Assembly (NCBI GenBank): GCA_009760855.2
Contig: WPIO01000001.1
Coordinates: 16,279,001-16,343,000 of the forward strand
DNA length: 64,000 nucleotides
Reading direction: 5' to 3'
DNA from: Cristatella mucedo
Lineage: Eukaryota; Bryozoa; Phylactolaemata; Cristatellidae
The notes beneath the pieces are model-generated. The model ran no database searches, was not told the DNA's origin, and saw only the letters and a program-made list of their open reading frames with translations. Below are positions 12,278 through 49,500 of this stretch, in pieces (the stretch's first letter is position 1; every line of letters begins with the position of its first letter). The translations under genes and the position numbers were made by a program.

Positions 12278-13419
12278 TGCCGGTATAAATCAGTAGGTGA
12301 ACATGGCTTCTTCATACATATAAGGATCTACTGCTTAAGGATCTACGTAGCACATTTTATGTGCTTGCACATAAAATGTGCAGCCACTCCATGTGGTATA
12401 CGCACGAGATACATACACAAGGGCAATTATGCCTCGGGAGCTGTAGACTTTAACTTAAACCTTGCTTGACATTTAAACGATGCTCACTCTCTGCGTGAAG
12501 GGTCATCTGGCGATGATGGCTCATGGCTGGTAACCAAGGGAGTGCTAAGGGTCAAAGGGGCCAACTGCCCCGGGGCCAAAAGACTACTCGTCTTTCTTTC
12601 CCGTCCAGCCCAGGGCGGTGAAAGAAAGAAGGAAGACTTGGGCAAATGTCTCAGCTACATTTACATTTTTAATCTAGTACAGTGCATCGTTGCTAATCTA
12701 ATTAGGAGTAATGCTATTGGAAGGGTTTCCAGTCACTAAGGGATCTGAGACACTGGTACACTGACATTCTGGACACTAGGATGCTTAATAAGAATCCTGG
12801 CGGCAGCAAGAGTTAAGAGTACCCATTAGGACACAACAGCCCTTATAGCAGACGGGCAAAACGGCAGCCTCCAGCAGGCTTGATAATGCCGTCATCTGTG
12901 CCAGATGCTACAGAAAGGCTAACTCCATCTCGTTGTTAACAGCTGAGCCAATCAGTCCCGGTAAGGTGCTAAGAGGTAGCCCAAGTGCCTCAAATAAAAA
13001 GCATTGCAAAAAAGCAGCCTGACCAAAGAAAATTCATAACCAATTTTTTAACCGAAGCCAACACCAGAAAACATGCTTGCATATATGCAACCACGACACT
13101 GCCAAAACAATAACTTAAAGACAGACATGAAAACGCATTAAGAGAGTACTCGGGTGGTTTTTTACACTGTACACTGCTATCCTTGCTGCAATTTTAAAGT
13201 ATGCAGGAGCCAAAGGCTTGCAGAACCGATGCAGGGCAAGAAAATAAAATGCTCACCTCCGACAGGGGACTTGTACAAAACCTTGACAAAATCCAGATTC
13301 CTACCCAAACAAATAGGATATAGATTCCATTACTACTGCCTATACTATTGATATTGAATCTTCTGCCACGGCCACTTTAAGGCCCAGACTAGTCCCCTTA
13401 ATCTTAATCACGGTAGTGT
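12275..13419. other. Unassigned DNA with one inverted repeat
   Basis: At 12588-12625, CTTTCTTTCCCGTCCAGCCC faces GGGCGGTGAAAGAAAG, giving a potential hairpin. Nothing else is recognised. Confidence 0.4.
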
Positions 13420-13930
13420 AATAATAATAACAATAATAATAATAATAATTAACACACTTGATAAAGCGCCCTCAGAGAACTCAGTCTTTCTAGGTGGTTT
13501 ACATTTGCTGCAAAGGAAATACGATCGAATGGTTAGTGGTAGCATGCTCAATCAACAACAAGAATAGCATGGTTAGGGGTGACATGCACAGGGTCAGCAT
13601 GCAAGTGTGGTTGGTGGCAGTATGCAACAGTGTTAGCACGCATAAGCACAGAAAGGACGAATCACAGGGACTCACTAAATCATGTCGTAAATACGTGCGT
13701 TTTTAATTTCTTTTTAAATGTGGTCAAGTCAGGAGATGTGATGGAAATCGGGAGTGAGTTCCAGGCTTTGGGAGCATACGAACTAAAGGCACGGTCTCCA
13801 AAGGATTTGAGGTTTGTATGAGGTATGGGTAAACAATTAGATTCCGAAAAGCAGGTGGTAGGTACTATGCTTAGCCTGGTGGGGCAATAGATCTGATAGA
13901 CAGGCTGGAGCCAAAGTGTACACGAGTATC
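13420..13930 (-). mobile_element. LINE family A 3' portion directly downstream of NCB5OR
   Basis: In sense with NCB5OR. It runs from the antisense (ATT)n at 13425-13450 through CTCAGAGAACTCAGTCTTTC, the GCATGC-rich 3' UTR and the coding end (GGCTTTGGGAGCATACGAAC). Its upstream end is within about 25 bp of the NCB5OR stop, so NCB5OR transcripts must read into it. Confidence 0.88.
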
Positions 13931-13952
13931 ATTCTAGCTTCGACCCATAGCT

Positions 13953-40038
<26,086 letters not shown>

Positions 40039-40487
40039 GGCTCGGGGTACTTTGATAACTATGTGCTTTAGGTTTTAAGTCGTCGTCGCCTTTTTAAGCC
40101 ACGCCGGTATCATATCGAAATTCAGCTAAGCCACATTATAGACGGCGATGACGATTTCATGTCCAGTCCAGATGACCATGGTCAGTCAAAACAACGACGC
40201 AGCGCGTTTAAGGTTCCGCAACGACTCTTTTTCAACAACGATGAGGAGGTGTGAAAGTGTAATTCGTTGATAGTGTTAATTTTCTATAAGTAACTAAAAT
40301 TCCTCAATAATCATTTAAATAATGTTAAATTATATTATTATTCCTTTTATTTTAATTTTTTTATTTAGAAATAAGCTCTGAAAAGTCTCATTCAATCGGC
40401 GCTGCCCATCGCTGCTTCCGGAGTTCTCCCAACGTGCATCCGGCGTGTGGTGCTAGCCTGTCGTCGCTAACGTTTTCGCCTTCTACA
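40039..40487. promoter_or_regulatory. Bidirectional promoter between NCB5OR and DDX18
   Basis: The two start codons are 449 bp apart and diverge, so both 5' UTRs and core promoters must fit here unless an upstream untranslated exon exists. GC content falls to a very AT-rich stretch (about 40290-40375) between GC-richer flanks. A CTTCCGG (ETS-type) site lies at 40415-40421, about 70 bp before the DDX18 ATG; such sites are common in housekeeping bidirectional promoters. No TATA box at an obvious position. The ETS assignment is inference from the motif alone. Confidence 0.7.
40072..40254 (+). other. Short open frame of unknown status inside the bidirectional promoter
   Basis: A stop-to-stop frame of 60 codons, including an ATG-initiated 31-residue peptide at 40159-40254 that begins MSSPDDHGQSKQRRSAFKVP. 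The composition (acidic, then basic, then acidic) looks protein-like rather than random. A possible acceptor (acattatag) before 40141 and a possible donor (gaggag|gtgtga) at about 40249 would make it an internal exon. I recognise no family. It could be an upstream ORF, an alternative exon, or chance. Confidence 0.3.
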
Positions 40488-40530
40488 ATGGGTAAAACAA
40501 AGCTCAAGCGAAGACACGAAGACGGATCAG
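40488..40530 (+). CDS. DDX18: DDX18 exon 1
   Basis: [14 protein letters not shown] plus one base; a basic, probably nucleolar-targeting start. The donor gtatct follows. Assignment rests on position, phase and a basic character like that of family N-termini. Confidence 0.75.
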
Positions 40531-43500
40531 GTATCTTTAAGCAAGCCTTCTGCCTGGCTGTGCGCGTACTCAAGGCCATATCCTATAGGCCTTTCAATGA
40601 CCTTGCTGGTGTAGTCGTTACTTCGCTTGAGCAGCGCAAGGTGAGATGCTTTAGTTCTCTCGTCCAGTTAGGTACCTTTACTTTGTTCGCTGCGGAGTTG
40701 GTTTTAGTTGCGAGTTTTATTTGTGTACCGTCATGAGATCTATCGAGGAGCCAGCTGCAGCTCGTAGAACTCTGTCGTGCATTCCCAGAGAGGAGTCGGC
40801 TACAGCTTTTAGGGTTCTCTCGTGCATTCCCACTACTCAAAAAGGGATCCCATTGTGAGCCTGTATGCAACGGAAACTGGGGTATTGCTATTTAGGCTGT
40901 CATGATGTTCCGCCTCTCACCATTTTGTGTTACGCTATTGATGCCTTCTTTATATAAAGTTAAGTAGGAGGTACAATAAAATAAAATGTTCGCTTGTTAC
41001 TCATTGATGGTTTTTTATAACGGCCTTATGAGCCTTATGTACATTGACCCCTGAAATCTCTCAGCATATATTTGAGGGAACTCTCTGCCACTCCTTCAGA
41101 ATTTTGACCAACTGGAGCAGTTTTGTAGTTGAGTTGCCTGTCCCGATTATTCTTTGCTTCTTCAAATCCTGCCGAAGATGTTCAATTCAGGTCAGATCTT
41201 GACTCTTGACTTGGCCCCTCAAAAACCCGTAAAGGATTATGGCCTTGGTATATAAGGTTTTCAAAAATTCTTTTACGATGCTCCCGGTATGCCTAAGACC
41301 ATTGTCCTGCTGCCAAATAAAAGGCAAACCGTGCCTTCTATGTGCTGACAGTATACCAACATTCTTAGCGATGTCCAAATAGTGTTTTTTGTTCATTATT
41401 CCATGCACTCGGTACGAGTTCCCTACCCCAGCCCTGCCCAGAGAACTTTACTCCACTTAGCCCGTGTCCAGTGCCGGTATATACAGGCAAAGGGAAGCCT
41501 CGTGAGTTTTTTGTGCATAGCGCTTTGTAGCAGCTTCCGCTCAGCTACCCTGGAACTTGTATACCTTGCTTGATGAGCCTCTTCCTACTCGATCCTGCAC
41601 TGACAGTATTCCCGTAGAGCTCCTGCCTTAAATTTTCATTGAACTGCTGAATCTGCTAGCACCTATTCTAACGCATTGTCGAAATCTTCATTTTTCTGTC
41701 GTGCGTCTTGGAGCAGCGATGTCTACTGCTCCCGATCTTTAGATTCGTCGTTCCGGTCTGTTCTAGTTTCTTCCTCCAAGTGCACCTCTTTGTAGTATCT
41801 GCAATACCGAGCTTCATCGTAGTTTCTCGATTAGAGTCTTCGCTCTTTTGTGCCGCTTATCATTGAAAGCTGCCGAAGCCAAAATGGCATACCCGGTAGG
41901 CTTGTTATTGCACACCGACATTCCTGTGCACATTCGCTATAGCCGGTTGTCAGTTGTTTGCTCGGACATTCAAACATAGTTTTTGGCTAGTGAATATAAT
42001 ATCGAGGGTCCCTGCTGCTGTTAATTTGTTATGCCATTTCACTAAAACTTTAGCGATACTATGCAAGCTGCAACTATTGAGCTCACTTATATTTCTTAAG
42101 AAAGAAAATACATATGGCGATATAATTTTGTAATTGGTTTGGGATGTTAATTGTGAATACATTCCGACGAACTCAAAATGTAAGGAGCCCTACCGAGTGT
42201 GAATTTTTTGGGCCAGCACTGTATAAATATGTGATGTGTATTTATACTTGAGCCTTGCCGTAACCGGGTAGCTCTGAGCTAAACCTCAGCATTTGCACCT
42301 TTTATTTTTACTGCTGGCAGGTAATGTGCTTGCAAAATAAAAGCCTTGTTGTCGAGACCAGTTCAGTACAGCAGACAGCAAGAACCAGCAATATGGGGTG
42401 GACTCCCGATGCGCGACAGGAAGTGTGTATAATGTCCATTGCATCAACTTGCCGAGCATGCACATGTGCACTCATGCCCATATACTCATGGGTTTTACAA
42501 GTTGGAAGCTGTCATCTCCAGCATGTTTGCATGCTCTTACCATATTCACGTGACATTTATCCTTTTTCTCCTATCTGCCACCACTTGCCTACAGGTCCCT
42601 TCTTTATTCGACATTGTATCATCTACTCATCTACTGATCATCTAACAATGATGCGTGGTGTCTGCATCCAAGCAAGTGTGCATGCACACACGCACACGTT
42701 GCCAGGGAGAAACACCATGAGCACCACTGTGCTTAAGACCATACTTTTATTATGAGGTCTTATGCTCAGAAATCAAAGAATTGATAGCTCTGCTGCAATG
42801 CAGGCTCAAAAAATTGAGGCGATTCATGGTCAGGGTATTTCTTCTGGGTGGATTTTTTCTACCGTCACATCCGTGATCGCATGCATGCAAGAGCCCCTAC
42901 TTGAGCATGTTATTGGCCAGTAAAAATCAGTTTGATCCGGTGTTGAGTGCTCGAGGACAGTTAGCATGTGGCCATGTCAGCTGTGCAAGGCCCCCAACGT
43001 AGTCACTGCAGGCAGTTCTTGTCGTGCATCTTGAAATTACTTGTTAGCTTGCTTAGGAGGGATGCCCATTGTAATTCATTCTATGGCCCCAGCCTATCTC
43101 TCCGACATACTCCCCCATCAGGCCAAGCATCGTACCACCCGCTTTTCGGAATTCAACGGTCTAGAAATACCTCGTACAAACCTCAAATCCTTTGGAGACC
43201 GTGCATTTAGTTCGTATGCTCCCAAAGCCTGGAACTCCCTCCCGACCTGCGTCAGAACATCCCCTGACCTGACCACATTTAAAAGGAACCTAAAAACACC
43301 TATTTAGGACAGCATTTAGTGGGTCCCTGTGATTCGTCCTTGATGTGCTTATGCATGCTGACCCTGTGCATGTCACCCCTAACCATGTTATTCACTTTGT
43401 TTATCAAGCTTGATATTACTCACCATTTAATTGCATTTCCCTTTGCAGTAAATGTAAAGCGCCTAGAAAGAGATTAAGTTCTCTGGGGGCACTTTATCAA

Positions 43501-46500
43501 GTACATTATTATTATTATTATTAAATAAGGTACAAGCTCCTGATCTTGGTTACTTGAGCACTTGCTTGCTTCATTTTCAGACCTGCCACTGCGCAAGAAG
43601 CATAAGAAGATACGTCAGCAGCCCGGTAAGTGTAGTAGTGCTGCGCTTACTACCTCTCCTTATATGTACCTATGTCTGCAACGTGTGGGAGTCTTTTTCT
43701 TAATGTTTAGAACAGGGGTGTGACAAATGATGTCAACGTTATAGTGTTTATCCATGTGTTTGTCACCTGTGTTACTGTTTGCATGTTCTTAGCCGCTTTC
43801 CAAACTCGTGCTTGGTGAGTGATTCATTTTTATTATTTTGGCCTTAAGTAGTGATATTACTTAGTAATAATAATTAAATGTTTGTATGGCACCCTCGGAG
43901 AACGTAATCTCTGTTTACTGTCTTAATTTATGCTGAAAAGGAAACATGTCAAAATGATTAGTGAAAACGTGCAGTGTGAGCATGCATAAGCACAACAAGG
44001 ACAATTCACAAGGTCTAATTCTGTGAGGAACGGGCGTTTTAGCCTCTGTTTAAATGTGGTCGTCAAGTCATGGGGATGTTGGGATTGAGCTCCATACTCT
44101 CAGACCATACCAGCCAAAGGCTCGGTTGCCAAAGGATTTGAGTTTGGTTGGCACAGCTCAACGAGTTGAGTTAGTAGAGCTGGTGGTATAATGCCTAGCC
44201 TGGCTGGGAAGTAGTTGGGTTAGGTAGGCTAGAGCAAGAGAATTAATGTGGCTGCAGCGTTTTGCACTAACTGTTAGCACCTCATTGCTCAGGCCGGAAG
44301 ACGTGGGACTAGTGCCTTACAGGAATTAAGACGAGATGTCACAAATGCGTGGGCCAACTTGGATGTAGTATCCCTGTCTAAGCAAGACCGAATTTTTGTG
44401 ATATTAGGTAGCCAAAAGTAGGCAAACTAGACTGTGAAGCTGATGTGGTCGTCAAGTGAAAGGTCACTTTGGAGAAAGACATGTAGATTGTGTGCAACTA
44501 CTGCAGGAGTTAGGGTGGCAGGGCCCAATTTGAGAGCTAGGTTTTCCAAATTCTCTGAGTAGCGCTATGTTTGGCTTTGAAATAGCTGAAAGTTGGTTTT
44601 GTCATTGTTCAATTTGAGAAATTATTTCTGCTCAAGGAACAAGCCGTAGCGTATCTGCTGACACTCGCTGGCAATAATTCGTGCTGCCAGTCAGTCGGCT
44701 GCAGTGCCCGAATGCTTGTGGTAGCTGTTCAACTACCTGTTCTTTCCCTGTGTGCCTGCTTTGTATTCTGATGATGGGGAACTTTCTTAAAATGAGTAAA
44801 AATAACTAGGCATTTGAAGCCATCCTACTTTCATCGTGATTCTTCTGGTCTGTTTTTATTAGAATACTTGATTGCAGTCTAATTTGTAAAGGTGTCTGCT
44901 TCGACAATCTCCTCACATTTAAAGCTGTTTTCTATTACATGTTACTTGGTTGTTCCAGTAAACTTATGTCTGTTGCCTTTCTAAAGCAGCACTGGCATCT
45001 AACACACGTCTTTCTTCCACAGCATGAGCATATGTGCTATATGCACATATGAGCATATGCCTGTGTGTTAAGTAGATGAGGTAAATACCTCACTGTTGTG
45101 ATGTATTGCCTTTTCTTTAGATGCATCATCCTGTGTCTATGGGACGTGACCACCTTAACCACTGGGAAGTTATTTTTTTGTACATTTGCACGCCTTCATG
45201 CCAATTCTTTATTCTGCCGGTTTACCGACCCCTCAATCCCAAATAGGACAGCAATTGTATCTCTTCCATTTTTTAACTTGTATGAAGACACATTTGTGTC
45301 TTATCTTGTGCTTTACTTGAGAATTATGAACGGCTTAATAATAATAATGATAATCAAATATTGTATTGCACCTTAATAGATCGAAATAGCTAATTGAATG
45401 GCTGTGGCAAAGAATCTTCTATGTATGCACCGTTGTATGCTTTGCATATCAAGTTCCAGATGCAGTCAGCGAAGAGAACACAGATGAAGAAGTTGACCTT
45501 GCTCCGGTCAGCTCTGGTGATGCTGAAAATGGATTTGCCACGGTCGATGATGAAGCTGAAGCTGATCTATGTGCTGAAGGCGATGCAAATGCAGAGGAGG
45601 GCAGTCAAGCCGACGGTTCTGACGGCCATTCTGATGCGAATGACGATGACCTGAGCGATGGAGATGAGCATAATGATGCGAGTGAATGTGAGTTATTTTG
45701 ATCGTCGTGCTCTCTGGTATCTTCTAAAACTTGTTAATTTTAGAGTGCCCCTGTACCACTTCGTCTTGTAGTGTCACTGTTAATTCCTCACATATGCAGT
45801 TAAACCAACTGTATTCACTTCCTGATCACTTTGCCTTGCCTACTGCTTGCTTGGTGCCTGCCTTACTTGCTTGTAGTGCTTTGCGAATGATTTAGCTATT
45901 TACTTTAAGGCACGATGTTGATGAGCACGGCATCGTGGGATTTTTTCAATTCCTGGAACGTGGCTCAATTAATGTACAATACATTATTGGCACTGTTTCT
46001 ACTATTGCTTGCCTTTGTATGAACTTCCTCTCCAACTTTTCTAGTATCATTTTTCCTTTTATTTACACAATATTGGAATGTCTCTCGGGTATGATTTGCA
46101 TAAAGTTCACCACAGACGTGTTGTTTTACTGCAACTTTGGTTATCCAAACTTATAATCATCATATGATTTATAACCAAACATTTATGTCGCATGCCAAGA
46201 GAACTAAATCACTTTCTAGGCATTTTAGGCATGCTGGAAAAGAAGCGTGTCAAGTGGCTAGTGATACGATAGCATGCACAGCTTTAGCACACATAAGCAC
46301 ATTTATGTGTGCTGAAGGGCGCGAGGACAGTTTGCACGAACTGAACAAGTACTGTGAGGAATAGGTGATGTTTTAGCTCCCTTTTAAATGTTGCCAAGTT
46401 AGTGGGTTCCTTTGTGCCAAATGTAAAGCGCCTAGAAAGAGATTAAGTTCTCTGAGGGCGCTTTATCAAGTGCAATATTATTATTATTATTAATCGGTAG

Positions 46501-49500
46501 TGAGTTTCAGGCTTTGGGAGCAGACTAACTGAAGACATGTTCTTACGCGGATATGAGGTCGGTTAGAGGCGCAGTTAAACGACTTGAGTCGAACTATCGG
46601 TTAATACGACACGAAGCCAGAGAGAAGCCATTTCTTACAACTTAGTCGCTATAAGAGAATGAAGGAACCAAAATGTAAGTGACAGAACCTTGAAGTGTGT
46701 GTGCGGCTTGACGAGGATCGAGTGCAGATCGTAGGGAAACGATGTAATGTGGCAGTTGCAACGTTCACGACAGACAGGCCTAGCTACCGATTTTCACATC
46801 AACCTTAAGCATCCTATTGCACGTGCAAGAAGGCTTGCAGGTAATGCTTTGCAGGTGTGCAATTCCGATACGGTTAACTGATTCAACGTGCTCATTTATA
46901 TAGCAGCAGAAGAGCCTTAACGGCTATCACTGCTGTTTGCAGTCGACGATAAAGGATCGCCCACTGAAGGACTCGAACCTCCGACCGGGATCGTGAGGTG
47001 CGAACTACTTATCCGAAGCTAAGATTGCTGCTATTTAGCAATGTACTGAAAGCTGCTACTTGAATTGCCACCTTCGTACCAGAACCAAATCCCCATAGTA
47101 ATATGAATTTGGTATGCAGGCATGGAAGTGATTTCAGACACCATCCATAATTGACCATATGTTTAACAATTTCGAAGCCATAGACCTGGATGGTCAATTA
47201 AGGGGCTGATAAAGATCGGAAAATATTAACCTCCAACTCGAAATGGCTTTTGTGATTAAGTACCTTATTTCTAGTACTACTATTCTAGTTATCTGCTTTC
47301 TTACTGCCATTCATGATTGTGCAACTGCTCATATGTAAACAACTGCAAATAAAAAGAAGTTGAGCGAAATACTTTGGGCTTGTGGTGAGTGTAATGTGAA
47401 TACACTATTGCCATCTGCCGACGCTTTGTCTTGAACATCAATCCTTAAGCTTTTCCATAATAATGCTCTTTAATGTGTGTTAATTGTGTACCCTTGATCG
47501 TTTCATGGTTCTGAATGCTCTGTTAGTTGTCGCAAATGTACTTTACTAGGGTGGTATTTTCTTTCTGGTTTGCAGTGCCTGGCACTCAAGTTCAAGTGAT
47601 GATGGACTCGTCGTTTACGTCCTTGAAAGACCATGCCAGTGAGCTCACTCTAAAAGGCATTGCTGAGATGGGCTTTACACACATGACCGAGATACAGGCA
47701 AAGACAATTCCTCATCTCCTGGAGGGGAAGTATGTGAGCTGGCAGCGCTCACATTTAATAATATTAATAATAGTTACACCCTTGATAAAGCACCTTCAGA
47801 GAACTCAATCTCTTTCTAAAAACACCTATTTAGGGCAGTATTTAGTGGGTCCCTGTGATTCGTCCTTGATGTGCTTATGCATGCTGACACTGTGCATGCT
47901 GCCACTAACCACATTTGCATGCTGACCCTGTGCATGTCACCCCTAACCATGTTATTCATTTTGTTTGTTTATAAAGCATGATATTACTCACCATTCAATT
48001 GCATTTCCCTTTGCAGCAAATGTAAAGCGCCTAGAGAGAGAGGGAGAGAGAGAGATTGAGTTCTCTGAAGGCGCTTTATCAAGTGCAATATTAATATTAT
48101 TATTATTATTATTCTAAGCGCCTTACATTTACTGCAAAGAAGCATGATTGAATGGCTTGTAGTAGTATGCTCAATAAACCACAAGAATAACATGGCTAGG
48201 GGTGACATGCACAGGGTCAGCATGCAAGTGTGATTAGTGGCAGCATGCAGTGTCAGCACACAAAAGCACATAAAGGACGATTCACAGGGACACAGTAAAT
48301 GCTGTGATAAATATGTTTAATTTCTTTTTAAATGTGGTCAAGTCTGGGGATGTGGTAACGCAAATCGGGAATGAGTTCCAAGCTTTGGGAGCATACAAAC
48401 TAAAGGCATGATCTCCAAAGGATTTGAGGTTTGTACGAGGTACAGGTAAATGTTTAGATTCTCTGGTGCTGGCACAAAACTTTGCATACCCTCAGGATTG
48501 TTATGACCAAATATTTTAGCGTTTTATAGACTGCTGGCCAGAAAAATTTCATAAATGCATGGGACTCACATTAGGTAGCAATATTTACAACATATTGTGC
48601 ATGCTATAACCTTGGTTTTTTACCTGTTGCAAAAACGTAAGAAAGGGTCGTGTTTCCTGTATCTGGGGCTATTCCTTGCTTCCTACATAATCGCCATTTT
48701 CAAACGATGTTATTTTATCAAATTGCCTGGGCTTTGCAAATTAATATCTGCTTGATGCAACAAGTAACCCCCTCTCTAAAAACTTGTCTCTATAGCTGAC
48801 CTGGCCATTTTCTCAGCAGTCATCAGGAGTTTTCAAGCTTGCTATTATTTATTATTATTATTATTATAGATTATTTATTGAGCATGCACAACAATTGTAC
48901 TGACGTGAGTCGAAACCAGTGATAAATTGATTATGTAGCAGAAAGGAAAACCACCCGACATTGTTTGCTGACAAACAAGGAATTAAATAATTTATTTTAA
49001 TTATTTTTTTGAACTAAAATCTCGGTTTACCAAATTCATTTGCTATACTGATCTCATTCTCTTAATCTTAATAGAAAAATGTAATGCATGCAGCTCACCA
49101 AGGTTTTTTGGCATCTCATATGTTTGCCAAGACTTTTAAAGCAGTCCTAAATGGTTCCACAGCTCTTTTTTTATAAGGAAACCGAGTTGGCTGGTTTCTC
49201 ACTGCCATTTCTTGCAAAGTCTCGAATTAGGCCTGGCCGTCTTCTGCTCATGCACAAAACCAGATGTCTCAAACTTTGATCATTCCTGAAGAAGTGCCCG
49301 GCACAATCGTTAGTATGCCCTTTTTCAAGAGTGCAATACTTGCAGAATTCAAAGTTGTTTACTTCGTAATGTTGTGATGGTGCTACCAAAACCTATCTGA
49401 TAACTAAAACTCCGAACCAACTAGAAACTGCCAAACAGGTAATTGTGTAGCTTTTCATACCTAGTAGGCTAAAAAATGGGTCAGCATGCTCAGTTTGTAA

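Noticed and set aside
12051-12469. Poly Ile-Tyr open frames on both strands
   Set aside because: They are translations of the (TA)n microsatellite.
45098-45376. 92-residue hydrophobic frame upstream of DDX18 exon 3
   Set aside because: AT-rich intron sequence, no family resemblance, and it overlaps no splice-consistent exon.
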